Of a DNA stretch of 64,000 nt, positions 38,001 through 53,000 are shown in pieces. Source of the stretch: Ridgeia piscesae (taxonomy: Eukaryota > Annelida > Polychaeta > Sabellida > Siboglinidae); contig JAODUO010000488.1 of assembly GCA_025642075.2 (NCBI GenBank), positions 124,001-188,000 on the forward strand, read 5' to 3'. The translations under genes were made by a program, and so were the position numbers. The notes beneath the pieces were generated by a model that saw nothing but the letters and a program-made list of their open reading frames with translations, made no database searches and had not been told where the DNA came from. Numbering within the stretch: position 1 is the stretch's first letter; each line of letters starts with the position of its first letter.

Positions 38001-41000
38001 GAACAAGTGATGAGATTACCTCATTCTCCCTCAACCAAAAGATGAGCCAGTGAAATGAAATTCGAGAAGGTTATCACAACATTAAGCCTAAGACAAACAT
38101 TCTTCTTAATTGTTTCAAGTGGACCCTTGGCTTGTCCCTATTAATATGGTGTATTGGATTGTTAAAAAAATATTTTTGACTTGGTCCCCTAGGACTCGTA
38201 ATTTGTGACAATGGCCCTTAAAAATATTTACAAAATGCATATTTTTATTGTGCTAGTTAGTGAACTTGTCGTTATGCTGATTTATTTACATCTGATACTA
38301 GTTGCCAAATATGTTTGTAATGTTTATCAAGTGCTGAATACTGTCATATGTGTTGAATATCTAAAATAATATATACTATGGATGCAGATGTATCAACACA
38401 TATAGTTTGTTACAAATCACCACCAGATGTCCTCATGTTATTACAGAAGCTAAGTGAAGTGTAACTAGCACTTTGAACAAGCTGTGTCTGTACAAATAAA
38501 ACTAATAATGTTTTATTGCCTACCACTAGCTCCGTGTATGAGTGGTCGATGGTCCTCACCCCGGGCTCAACACTCAAGAAAGCTGTCGATGTCGTCATCT
38601 GTTCGCTATGCTACATCCGCCCCGAATACTTCAGCCTCGTCCTCGAGTGGATGGGCATCGTCGTCAGCCTCGATCTGAGCACGGCGGCCATCACTGACGA
38701 CAACAAGGAGGACCAGCAACACCAACAGGGGGCGCTGACCGATGACTCGAAGGCGGAAGCCGACAGTGAAGCGCGGCAGGCGTGGGCGGTGTGGAACGAT
38801 GGCGCACCCGCGTACCAACCAACCGGCGTGCAAGATTTTGGTCACATGATCCTCGACGACCTTCACCTGTCGACGTTGGCCGTTGCGTGTCAGTCACCGG
38901 GTGCATTGAAGCAGTTGCTAGGGTCAGGGTTCGTTGCCGTGCTGTGTCAGGGACTGTTTGAGTTTTGTACTCGCGAGATGTTGCGATGCAGCGACTCACT
39001 TGGCTCGTACCCGGAAGGATTCACGGACTCGTCAAAGAGCCGCAGCGGTAGCGCCACCTTGCGGCCACGATCACCTCGAGGCTGTCGGAGCGGAGTACAG
39101 GACGGTGGTGGCGTGAGAACACGATGCAGCTCCGAGTCATCACAGTCTGGTCAGTGCAGGGCACATTTTATACGTTTATCACAGTGATCGTACGGGGCAT
39201 GGGTGTTCTTGAATAACATGGAATTAGTTCCTTGATCTGGTTTCTTGGTTATTCGTACTGGGTATATTTACCTCTCTACAAACTTTTCTCTGTATAATTT
39301 TGGCCGCTTGTGACACAACCGTAAATTCAGTCTGAGAATGCCTCCTCCATTCCTGGAGAGGTAGCTGTGCCCTGTATGGAATATGTAGGTTAAAAAGCAA
39401 GGCCTTGAAAACCTGAGATTTTCTAAATGGAAGAGTGCATGATTCTAAGTTTTTTTTTAATCTCTGCTGATCTCTGTTTGCCAGACAAGGGCCTGTGTAT
39501 CACTGCTGATCTCTGTTTGCCAGACAAGGGCCTGTGTGTCACTGCTGATCTCTGTTTGCCAGAGAAGGGCCTGTGTATCACGGCTGATCTCGTTGCTCCG
39601 GTGCTCAAGTTCCTAGCTGAGATTTCGAAGGAGTTGGCGATGAAGGACTGGCTCGGTGGTCCTGAAGGCAGCATCTTCTGGCCGGTCCTGCTCAGTCTCA
39701 TGTGTGTCACACAGACCATGGTCCCTAGTGGAGATGGACCATCCAGCACCAAGCAGACGAAGGTCTGTATCGATATGCCAACACTGAGGTTTATTTCTGT
39801 ATTGATCCATGAATTAAAATGGTTATGTACTGGTGAAAATTGTCTGGTGTTCTACATAGCCTTGCTCAAGTGTAGGTTGTATAAGAATTATTTACCTTTG
39901 CTTATCTGGTAAATTTGTTATGCATGTTTTTGAGCTTTTCAAGATAATCAGAAATATGGAATTGTTTTTTATGTCATGAATCCGTTAAATATTTTGGTTG
40001 ATACGTACTTGAATATTATACAGTATACCAACCAATTTAAGGAAAAGGTTGCTAAAGTAAATCTAACCAATTGTGTTTATTTAATAATGGCTATAAGATG
40101 GTAAAGTTTTAACAAGAATGCAAAATGTGTTTATAAGTTCATGCAGCTCTTTTCTTCTTGTGTAACATTTTGTGTGTCCACAGCGCTGCATCCAAATGTT
40201 TTAAGTTCAGTTAAGATATATTATGTATAGCTGCACCTTTATGTTGAATAAACTTAAATTCCAATCACTGTGCCCTACAATCCACACGGACAGTCTGTTG
40301 ATTGCTACGTATTGTGCAGATTCTGTCATTGTGAGATGACCCCTGTTGACCGTGTGGCTGCAGGTGATGACCCCCCAGCAGTGGGCAGCCATTGAGCTGC
40401 AGACAGTGGAGTTCTTCCGACAGGTCATCTGCTGTCATTCGGACAACCAGCAGCTGTTTGCCCACGTCCTGTGTGATGTCATCAGAACCAACAGCACCGT
40501 CTCACACGGTACGTTTTCACGTCTACATGCTGTTTTAATAATGTATTTATTTGTATTTTTTACTTTTTTTATGTATTTTATGAATGCTGCAAATTAATTT
40601 CTTTTCCGGGGTATTAAAGTTTTATTGTGTTGTGTAACTAATTGTGTTGTATTGTATTGTGTGTGTTAAATTTAATTATTATTATATATTAAAAGTTTAA
40701 TTATATGTGACGTGTTCTAACGAAATGAGTCGTATGTCAGCGAACTTGATTTCGAGAAAACACTGCATAAACATGCAACGATGAATTTCGACGATTTTGA
40801 CTTTTTGTTCCCAAAGTATGTTTTGGTATCTTTTTTGTCAATTGGCTATGCTTAGTTCTTGTTTATATTATTATTTAGTAAATTTTATAGCCTTTTTAGA
40901 CACACTACGTAACATTTAACGCATGAATATTGTAAAACAGAACCGATAAATCGCGCTAGTTCATGTCGCATTCTTTGGGGTTTCCCTCAACGCATGGCGG

Positions 41001-44000
41001 ACTTATTTGGTACTACAGGAAAGCCCTGGACGCCCTCTTTCGGATTCTTGTAGTGGAAATCCCCACTGACGTCAGTGTAAGCCAATAGCAGCGCTTAATG
41101 CGAGAGGCCTATCTGTGAACAAGCCTGATTGGCTTAGAGCTGTGCGCGCAGACGCAGTGCGCTCTCGCTAGCCGTAAACAACATGGAATTGATCGGGTCG
41201 CTGCTACAAAACATTGCTAAATACTCGGATTATGTTGTAATAGTTTCAGTAAACAGTTAGCTTGATACATATATTCGACAGCGAACATGCCTTGGGAGTT
41301 TATTTCGAATGCATCAAATGGAGTAATAGAAGCAAAACGGCCGATTTTGGATCGACAATGTACTCGACTGTGTGCTTATGTGACTGCGAACTTCAAATGC
41401 GTTTTTCTCCGTTTGAAACTTTCTACTCTAGGCATGTTCAGCGTCCCATAACTTTTTTTGGACATACGACTCATTTCGTTAGAACACGTCACATATGTCA
41501 AGGTATAGACGCCACAGATTGGTGCATGGGTGTGTGCGGGTGTGTGTAGGTGTGTGTGGGTGTGTGGGTGTGTGTGGGTGTGTGTGGGTGTGTGTAGGGG
41601 TGTGTAGGTGTATGGAGGTGTATGTAGGTGTATGTAGGTGTATGTAGGTATATGTAGGTGTATGTAGATGTGTGTAGGTGTATGGAGATGTATGGAGGTG
41701 TGTGTAAGTGTATGTAGGTGTGTGTAGGTGTGTGTAGCTATATGTAGGTGTGTGTAGGTCTGTGTATGTAGGTGTATGTAGATGTATGTAGGTGTGTGTG
41801 TAGGTGTGTGTAGATGTGTGTATGTGTAGGTGTATGTAGGTGTGTGTAGATTTATGTAGGTGTATGTAGGTGTAGATGTATTTAAAAGATGCGTGTTAAG
41901 CACCGACTTAACAGACGAGGTAATGTCCCACTGGCTGACTGACTGCGGCAAATTGTTTCACAGTAGGAGGGGCCACTTTGACAAAAACCTGATCTCTGAA
42001 TGACTTGAAAGGTAAGGGAGGTACTTTATGTAGGAGACCAGCCGAATTTAAAGGAGGGAGCGTGTGTGAAAATATTCAACAAGAAGCTTGGATATATAAT
42101 GTGGTGCTAGTCCGTGGAGGGACTGGAATGTAGTGAAGAGAATGTTTTATTTTATATAAGAACTTCCTTTGTTATCATGTCTGCTGTGTGTTCCAGGAGC
42201 CGGTTACTCGACGTCCCCACTGTCTGGATTCATGCGGCGGCTCTTCCTCCGGGTGCTGCTCCAGGACGAGAAGGTTCTCATCAGTGTCTCCTCCTCCTCC
42301 CAGCTCTACAAGGGCCCGTCCAACGCCATGTCCGCCGTCATACCCCACCCGCGCTACGGCGCTGGTCACAAGCACCGCGCAGTCCTCGTTAGTCTACAGA
42401 GCACGTGCGCCGAGATCTTGGCCAAAGTCTCAGGTGAGTCGATGTGTGCTGCTGTCATCCAGGAACGTCCTTTGGGGGTTGGCCTAGACACTGGCCATTG
42501 ACTCGTTGGTATCAGTTTTCTCATGATTTCCCCCTCATTCCTGTGTCTTCATTTCCCTATCTTCTACTCCCAATATCCTCACCAAGTTTCTATAGCTCTC
42601 TCTTTTTACAAACTTCCATCTCAGTCATCATCTCGTGTTCCTCTCCACCGTCTCTTTCCCTTCCCATCTCCAGGCATCTGCTTCCTTCTCTTCTTCTCCC
42701 AATTGCTCATCATGTCCCATTTTCCTCCACTGACTTCTCACCAGGTCTTCCATTCTCTTCACTCCCACAACTTCCAGAAGCTGGTACGGAGAAAATGCTT
42801 GACTTGGACACAGTAGTTATAGTTAAGATGATGCGCTCAGATGATGGCAAGTTCTTTCCAGATTTGTTGAGAATGCACTACCTAGTGTTAAGCTTAGGTT
42901 TAAGAACATTGAGTTGTTATGAGCTGAGCTGCCAGGGATGTTTGAAAGAGGCAGGAGTGTAGAGAACACACATGGCTGTTGTAGAGTTCACTGTGTGAAG
43001 GACAACTCTCTCCCTCTCTTTCAGACACACCTTCCCTCACAGCCCAGCTGGCCGAGGACAGTAGTTGGGAGAAGAAGGCCACCGCGGCAGCAGGGGGCAG
43101 CACTGAGGATGCGAAGAAAGACATCGGTGACCTCGGGCTTGAAATGGTTGACCAGTTTTCTCTTGCTGCTGGTAAGTTGTGGCAGCACTGTAGCACTAGC
43201 ACTGTCGCACTGTGGCACTGTGGCACTGTAGCACTAGCACTGTGGCACTGTAGCATTGTAGCACTGTGGCACTGTGGCACTGTAGCACTAGCACTAGCAC
43301 TGTAGCACTAGCACTGTAGCACTAGCACTGTAGCACTGTCGCACTGTGGCACTGTAGCACTGTGGCACTGTGGCACTGTAGCACTGTAGCACTCTAGCAC
43401 TAGCACTGTGGCACTGTGGCACTGTAGCACTAGCACTGTGGCACTGTGGCACTGTAGCACTGTGGCACTGTAGCACTAGCATTGTAGCACTAGCACTGTA
43501 GCACTAGCACTGTAGCACTAGCACTGTAGCACTAGCACTGTAGCACTAGCACTGTAGCACTAGCACTGTAGCACTGTCGCACTGTAGCACTGTAGCACTG
43601 TAGCACTGTCGCACTGTCGCACTGTAGCACTAGCACTGTGGCACTGTAGAACTGTAGCACTGTGGCACTGTGGCACTAGCACTGTGGCACTGTGGCACTG
43701 TAGCACTGTCGCACTGTGGCATTGTAGCACTAGCACTGTGGCACTGTGGCACTGTGGCACTGTGGCACTGTGGCACTGTGGCACTGTGGACTGTGGCACT
43801 GTGGCACTGTGGCACTGTCGCACTGTCGCACTGTCGCACTGTGGCACTGTGGCACTGTGGCACTGTAGCATTGTGGCACTGTAGCACTGGAGGCAGCAGG
43901 AGATGTAGCTCAGGAAATGACAGAAAGGTGCAAACAATAGTGTAGTAAAGTTAGTGTTCAAACAAATAATTTTTAGATATAACTTAAAAATTTCCCTTAG

Positions 44001-47000
44001 CATATGTGTAACATTTCAGTAGAACAGCCTGATTAGTTGTGACTACTGAATTATCCATTCCAAAGAATATGCAAAATCCATCATTGAAAACTGTAAAAAT
44101 CTATGTGAGCTATTATTAATAAACAACGCTTACTACAGAGTAGCTCGTTTATTCACCTTGGCAGTGATAAACAACAATCAGGAGTAAAACCAATTTGAGG
44201 AATGAACATCATCAGTGCCAAACATTCAGCCTGTCGTATTGAAGCATCACAAACAGTGCGGCCAAACATTCAGCCTGTCGTACTGAAGCATCACAAACAG
44301 TGCGGCCAAACATTCAGCCTGTCGTACTGAAGCATCACAAACAGTGCGGCCAAACATTCAGCCTGTCGTACTGAAGCATCACAAACAGTGCGGCCAAACA
44401 TTCAGCCTGTCGTACTGAAGCATCACAAACAGTGCGGCCAAACATTCAGCCTGTCGTACTGAAGCATCACAAACAGTGCGGCCAAACATTCAGCCTGTCG
44501 TACTGAAGCATCACAAACAGTGCGGCCAAACATTCAGCCTGTCGTACTGAAGCATCACAAACAGTGCGGCCAAACATTCAGCCTGTCGTACTGAAGCATC
44601 ACAAACAGTGCGGCCAAACATTCAGCCTGTCGTACTGACGTGGCTAATCTTACTGATTCTACGTTGTTGGTTGTTGTTATTTTATGAGCAATCCAAAGAT
44701 GATTGTCTGAAAATAACGTATCTTGAGTGGCCGTGTCATTTGCTGTAGGCTTGCATGCAAAGGAGAAACGCGACAAGACAAACAAAGGGACGTTGCCACG
44801 GCCACCAACACGGCGGGGTCAGCGACCTCCGGACACTGCAGTGACCGCAGTTAACAGCATTCCTGTTTTGGCTCTCTTCCACAAACTCTTGCCACGTGAG
44901 TGTTGGGTGGTTTCTAAGGCATCCATTTGTGATTTGTAAGAAGGTTGGATTCAGCATCGATCATCTAGCTCTTTTTAAAATACCCAAAATGGTTTTATGC
45001 TAGATTAAAATAGCTTTGTGTGTTTACTAACAGTAAAATTAACTTAGAAAAATTACGTCCAGAGTACATATGTCAATATCATGTAATCATGATATCGATT
45101 ATGCAATCATTGATGACCATTTTCTCTCAAAATATTCTCAAAAAATTCTGTATTTGGGAAAAAGGATAGTTCATACTATCCACATGAGGTTTTGAGTTTT
45201 TTGGACACCTGAAAACGTAACTGTTTCATGTATCTAAATGTACTACTGTAATAGTTTAAGTTAGAACTTTCTGGACGGCCACAGAATTTCTTTGGAATGT
45301 GCTTGTTGCTAGAGAGATAGAATAGTTGACAGATTTATGCCAACTGTAGGGTTGTTTCAAAACCAGGGTTTGTTTCATAGGTGCGTCTTACTACATTTTC
45401 ACATGACAAAACCTTGGTATTTCTTCCCCTCTAGACCAGCCGTTTCCCACTGATTTGACCCTCTCCCAAGTGCTTGTGCTACTCCTGGAGCGGGGTTTCT
45501 CCCCTGGCCACGCCTCCATTGAGTTGGAAATCAACGTGAAGACAAAGAAAGGAGGGAAGGGTGAGTGTGGAGGGTGTTAGCCCTAGTGGGGTGACAGGTA
45601 ATCTAGAACCCCTGCCACTGCATCAACTACACTGGATGTGTCTTTACAATAATCTGCACATGGCACCAGAGTGATTTTAATTACATTTTATGTTGTCATA
45701 AATGGAAACAAGTTCTCAATTCGTCTGCTTCCAAATTATTGTTATGTAATTAACTGTTGACATTTCAGTGAGTGTAGTTGGTGAGACGAGTTCAGAGGTC
45801 ATCCCCGACGCAGTGCTACTTGACACGGCACCATTCCAGTCGGCGCTACATGTGTTTGCCAGCGTGGGTGGTCTCGCACTGCTGGCCGAGCACTTGCCCT
45901 TGCTCTACCCGGAGGTCACGCGCCAGGTCACCCCGCCGGAGGTCACGCGAGAGGTCGGCAGTTCATCCGCAGGCATCGGTCATGACTGGGTGACGCTGGA
46001 GGCGAATGAGGATATGTACGAGGTAAGTTTGTATCAGGTCAGTTTTAACAGTTTGAATGTTGCTGTTGTGTGAGATATCTTGCAGTTGCACAAGCAAATG
46101 TACTGTTCTGTTGTACTACAAACAGGTACTGTGAAGAAATACAGTAAAGTATTTGTTTTTAATAATCAAGAGAACATTTCAGTTAGAATTAATGGCAGTG
46201 CATGTATGAAATTACCTTTCTCTAAATTGTGTGAACACATTTTGATTTGATTTTCTTCAAATCTTTCTTGTTAGCTAAACCCAGCATGTGATATCACACT
46301 CATGGAGCGTTTAAGATATGTGTGGAAACAGGTAAAGGGTTAATTACACCACAGCCTACAATGTCGCGCCAGTCACACCGTCGACCTGTTGTTTGTAGGA
46401 CATCTACGAGCCTGTGCTCATCCCTCCCACCCAGACGGCTCAGCCCGCGAGTCAGCAGGCGTCTACCACCCTACCCTCCGTCCCCCCACACTCCCTCGTG
46501 GCCTTCAGCCTCTTTCTCAGACTGCCCGGCTATGCAGAAGTGCTGCTGAAGGAACGTCGACACGCCCAGTGTCTCCTCCGTCTCGTGCTCGGAGTGACAG
46601 ACGACGGCGAGGGAGGTATGTGTAATTGTGATGCCAAAGAGGGAGTCTTCGGTATTTGTATGATTACTTGGGGACGTTTCCTTAATATGAGCTCATTTAC
46701 CAGATTTTGTTTATTGATATAGAATTTGCTTCACAAGGGTGGTGTTGTTTACTGATAAGTGTCACCACCAGGATGCGCCACTTTTATTGGTGTGTCACAG
46801 AAATATTGTCCTCCGTAATAAAGCCTTAAAGTTAACAACGGGTTTCATTTAATGAAGAATTTTATTGACAAGGTCGTTATCTTAGTAAAAATGGTCCTCT
46901 TTAGTGTTTAGTATTATTTACCATGAGCTCATTATCTTAGTCAAAAGGTCCCCGGTGTACTTTAGTAGTGAACTACTTACCAGAATATCTGGGGTGGTGG

Positions 47001-50000
47001 TTGCAATATTAAAAGGTTTCGTTGCTTTGAGTTTAATCTCATATTTCTGCAGTGCAGTAGTCTGAGTGATGTTAGATAAGACTACTTGTGTGCTGTATGA
47101 AGTAACTCACCCACTAACACGGGATCACTAGAAGAGCTAGTTTTTCAGCACATACCAAGTACTATGTAGCTACAATCCGTGTAAAGATCTAAGATGTAAA
47201 ACACAGTCATGTGTCTGTTCCAACCACTGAGACAGCATGTTTGAGTGAGGGGTGGGAAATAATCTAAGTTGTCATTGTTCGTATATCATCAGTCCATTTC
47301 GTAGGTCACATCTTGACATCGCCGGTGGCGAGTGCACTTCCGACGCTGCCGTTCACCATACTGAAGACACTGTTTGACACGACGCCATTGACGACAGATG
47401 ACGGCGTCCTGCTGCGACGTATGACACTCGAGATTGGAGCTGTGCACCTGATCCTGGCATGTCTGTCTGTCTTGAGTCACCATGGGCCCCGCGTGCCCAT
47501 CCCTGGCTTCCACCAGGAGGTAAGACCAACAGGCAGCAGGATATGTATAACATATTCTATGAGTAGTGTTCTAGTTCAAGTACAAGTAAATGCTTATAGA
47601 TCTGAAATAGATGTTGGATTTTTATAAAATAGCATTAGTCATACAAAATTGAAATCTGCTCAAATTCGGGTAGAAGGGGAGATGTTCCCAGATTACTGGA
47701 ATAGCAGGTTAGTGTGAACTAGACGTGTTGCATTACAGAACCAGAATATATTCGTACCCAGACTGAGTTTTTGTCAAATTCCAGGGTTCGTTTTGAAGTA
47801 ATAATATTTAACTTATGTGCGTTGTTCACATCAGATTTAGCTCGGCAACTTTCAGTTAAATTCTCGGAAGTAGTATATAATTGTAGCACTCTTTAAGTCA
47901 TGTTTGACACAAGTATGTGGTACAAAGTAGGAGGCAGGAGTAGGACCCAACAATTGGCAGCTGGCCTCAAACGTAGCATTAATAGGAGGTCGACTCCCAC
48001 TAATGCTGGGACGTTGGTCCCAAACTAAGTAGGATGGCTCCAAAAAATGTGGGAAGTTAAAATCCCTGTCCCCATCCCCCACCCCCACCCCAGGAAAAAA
48101 TTAAGTATTTAGAAACATGTTCTGTAACAGTATGTGTTATTTTTATAACAGTTTAATAATTTTATGACACACATTGTGTAGCTTGATTTTTATTGTGTAA
48201 CGCCTTGAGCACACTAGAGGTGACTAAGAACAATCCTCTCTAGCATACTGTTCCTATAAAAATCATAACTTCACTAATATTGGTCATAAAAAAACGAATT
48301 ATGATTCATTTTAACGCTAAAAGAATGCTTATTATAATAAAATTATAATATATATATATATATATATATAGAACAAACAAAAATCATGGGGATATTTGTA
48401 TTTGAAATTGAACTAAAAAATCAAAAATAAACATTTCATCCTGCTGGCAGATAATGATGGTATGGAAGATTATACTTCGCCATTTAGATAAATGTAGATT
48501 TATGTATTAGCTGCGAAATAAATAAAAATGAAACAAGTCCATTGAGAACTGTTATTTTATGATTTTTTCCCGACATAAAATACGTTGATTCAAGCCGCCT
48601 GATTGCAGCTGTGCTCATTACTGTTGCAACCCACGCGCCTGGCCGGAGAAATATCACGCTGCTAATTTGGTGAATTTTCACCCCCAAAACGCCTCCAAAG
48701 TCAATCTAACTAAATGAACTAATATAATAACCATGTTTATGAATACTGTCATGTGCCGCATGTGGGGGGGGGTATACACTATGAATGGATGCGTAAATTA
48801 ATTCATCAGGACATAGCAAAATCTCCCAAATATGGGCGGCAACAGTATCACCTGCTTTTTAAACTTGACTGCAAAGAATCTGTCACAGAATCAACCCAAT
48901 AAATAATATACACGATCTAGAAAAATCTGACAGCTATCAAATGATGCCAAATTTTCGCGTGTCAGTTTAGTGTGATGGAAATGAAAATTGTTGCAACAGA
49001 GGCAGGTGCATTTGGGCCGATTTTTCGGCCCTGGTCATTTCTAGGTTTAAAATATTAATTATGTTGTAGATTATCCTGGCAGCGACCCAGGCCGCCGCCT
49101 CCCTCGCCTACACCAACCAGGCGAGCACCGCTGGTGGTAGCAGCACCGCAAACGGTGCGGGCAAGACCCTCGAGGAAAAGGGGCAGAACTACTGGGCCAA
49201 GGGCACGGGCTTCGGCACTGGCTCCACCACATCCAGCTGGGACGCGGAGCAGGCTCTGCTCCGGCAGAGGAGTGAAGAGGAACACGTCACGTGTCTGCTC
49301 CAGGTTTGTTTAACCCTTTAACCTCAAGTTGACCAAACCTGCCCATAGAATAAGACACTAAAGCAACCAGAGACAGCCTCAGACAACTGTATTGTATTGT
49401 CTAACCCATAGTTCTGTAAACATAGTAGAAACGCTTTTAATGTTCAGATCTTACATTTTCAAGTATTAGGTCAATAAATGTGGACATAATTGGTTTAAAA
49501 AACAGTGTGACATCTCCACTGAGACAGAAGGTAATGGTGTGACATCACCACTGAGACAGAAGGTAATGGTGTGACATCACCACTGAGACAGAACGTAATG
49601 GTGTGACATCACCACTGAGACAGAAGGTAATGGTGTGACATCACCACTGAGACAGAAGGTAATGGTGTGACATCACCACTGAGACAGAAGGTAATGGTGT
49701 GACATCACCACTGAGACAGAAGGTAATGGTGTGACATCACCATTGAGACAGAAGGTAACGGTGTGACATCACCACTGAGACAGAAGGTAACGGTGTGACA
49801 TCACCACTGAGACAGAAGGTAACGGTGTGACATCACCACTGAGACAGAAGGTAATGGTGTGACATCACCACTGAGACAGAAGGTAATGGTGTGACATCAC
49901 CACTGAGACAGAAGGTAATGGTGTGACATCACCACTGAGACAGAAGGTAATGGTGTGACATCACCACTGAGACAGAAGGTAATGGTGTGACATCACCTCT

Positions 50001-53000
50001 GAGACAGAAGGTAATGGTGTGACATCACCACTGAGACAGAAGGTAATGGTGTGACATCACCACTGAGACAGAAGGTAATGGTGTGACATCACCACTGAGA
50101 CAGAAGGTAATGGTGTGACATCACCACTGAGACAGAACGTAATGGTGTGACATCACCACTGAGACAGAACGTAATGGTGTGACATCACCTCTGAGACAGA
50201 AGGTAATGGTGTGACATCACCACTGAGACAGAAGGTAATGGTGTGACATCACCACTGAGACAGAAGGTAATGGTGTGACATCACCACTGAGACAGAAGGT
50301 AATGGTGTGACATCACCACTGAGACAGAAGGTAATGGTGTGACATCACCACTGAGAGAGAAGGTAATGGTGTGACATCACCACTGAGACAGAAGGTAATG
50401 GTGTGACATCACCACTGAGACAGAAGGTAATGGTGTGACATCACCACTGAGACAGAAGGTAATGGTGTGACATCACCTCTGAGACAGAAGGTAATGGTGT
50501 GACATCACCACTGAGACAGAAGGTAATGGTGTGACATCACCTCTGAGACAGAAGGTAATGGTATGACATCACCATTGAGACAGAACGTAATGGTATGACA
50601 TCACCATTGAGACAGAACGTAATGGTGTGACATCACCACTGAGACAGAAGGTAATGGTGTGACATCACCACTGAGACAGAACGTAATGGTGTGACATCAC
50701 CACTGAGACAGAAGGTAATGGTGTGACATCACCACTGAGACAGAAGGTAATGGTGTGACATCTCCACTGAGACAGAAGGTGATGGTGTGACATCACCACT
50801 GAGACAGAACGTAATGGTGTGACATCTCCACTGAGGCAGAAGGAAATGGTGTGACATCTCCACTGAGACAGAAGGTAATGATGTGACATCACCACTGAGA
50901 CAGAAGTTAATGGTGTGACATCACCACTGAGACAGAACGTAATGGTGTGACATCACCACTGAGACAGAACGTAATGGTGTGACATCACCACTGAGACAGA
51001 AGTTAATGGTGTGACATCACCATTGAGACAGAAGGTAATGGTGTGACATCACCACTGAGACAGAAGGTAATGGTGTGACATCACCACTGAGACAGAAGTT
51101 AATGGTGTGACATCACCACTGAGACAGAACGTAATGGTGTGATATCTCCACTGAGACAGAAGTTAATGGTGTGACATCATCACTGAGACAGAAGGTAATG
51201 GTGTGACATCACCACTGAGACAGAAGGTAATGGTGTGACATCACCACTGAGACAGAAGGTAATGGTGTGACATCACCACTGAGACAGAAGGTAATGGTGT
51301 GACATCACCACTGAGACAGAAGGTAATGGTGTGACATCACCACTGAGACAGAAGTTAATGGTGTGACATCACCACTGAGACAGAAGGTAATGGTGTGACA
51401 TCTCCACTGAGACAGAAGGTAATGGTGTGACATCACCACTGATGCAGGTGCTGGCGAGTTACATCAACCCAGTGAGTCAGCTGGTGGAAGACTTTGAGGC
51501 GGCTGTATACGACGAGGATGAACAGTCGACACATGCGGGTCTGCCTCCATCCCTGCCTGAGCTCCTCAGTCAGTCCTGCCTTGTCCCAGCCATCTCCTCC
51601 TACCTCCGCAATGACTCAGGTGAGTTTGTGTCATTAAAGAATTTACCTTTTTATAATGTGAAGTTCAAGAAGTAATAATTTGGCATCGAACACATGCAGT
51701 ATTCGGATGTTCTGTTGTGTGTTGTGTTGTGTTGTGTTGTGTTGTGTTGTGTTGTGTTGTGTTGTGTTGTGTTGTGTTGTGTTGTGTTGTGTTGTGTTGT
51801 GTTGTGTTGTGTTGTGTTGTGTTGTGTTGTGTTGTGTTGTGTTAAATTCTGTCTCTAAGTGTCTAAGACAAAGTTGTATAAACAAGAATTGTAAATGTTT
51901 GATCTACTAGTGTCATGCTGCGTGAGAGTGCAGTGTGCTTGGTGTTATTGCTATCAGCGTTATTGTAATGTTATGTGCTGCAGTGTTGGACATGTGATGT
52001 GTGTACAGCTATATGGGATGTGTGATGTTTGTAGTGCAGTATGTGATGTTTGTGCTGCTGTATTAGATATATGATGGTTACACTGCAGTATGTGATGTTT
52101 GTGCTGCAGTGTTTGTGCAGTAATGTTAGACATGTGATGTGTGGGCTGCAGAATGACAGAATGTGATGTTTGTGCAGCAGTGTTGTATGTTTGCTGTCTG
52201 TGCTGCAGTGTTTATGCAGAGTGCTTGTGCAGTGATGTGTGTACTGTGCTGTCTGTACTACACCCTATGTTGTGTATACTGTACTGTGCTGACTGTACTA
52301 CACCCTGTGTTATGTGTACTGTATTGTCTGTACTACACCCTGTGTTGTCTGTACTACACCCTGTGTTGTCTATACTACACGCTGTGCTGTCTGTACTACA
52401 CCCTGTGTTGTCTGTACTACACCCTGTGCTGTCTGTACTACACCCTGTGTTGTCTGTACTACACCCTGTGTTGTCTGTACTACACCCTGTGCTGTCTGTA
52501 CTACACCCTGTGTTGTCTGTACTACACCCTGTGTTGTCTGTACTACACCCTGTGTTGTCTATACTACACGCTGTGCTGTCTGTACTACACCCTGTGTTGT
52601 CTGTACTACACCCTGTGCTGTCTGTACTACACCCTGTGCTGTCTGTACTACACCCTGTGCTGTCTGTACTACACCCTGTGCTGTCTGTACTACACCCTGT
52701 GCTGTCTGTACTACACCCTGTGTTGTCTGTACTACATGCTGTGTTGTCTATACTACACGCTGTGCTGTCTGTACTACACCCTGTGTTGTCTGTACTACAC
52801 CCTGTGTTGTCTATACTACACGCTGTGCTGTCTGTACTACACCCTGTGTTGTCTGTACTACACCCTGTGCTGTCTGTACTACACCCTGTGCTGTCTGTAC
52901 TACACCCTGTGTTGTCTGTACTACACCCTGTGTTGTCTGTACTACACCCTGTGTTGTCTTACTACACGCTGTGTGTCTGTACTACACCCTGTGTTGTCTG

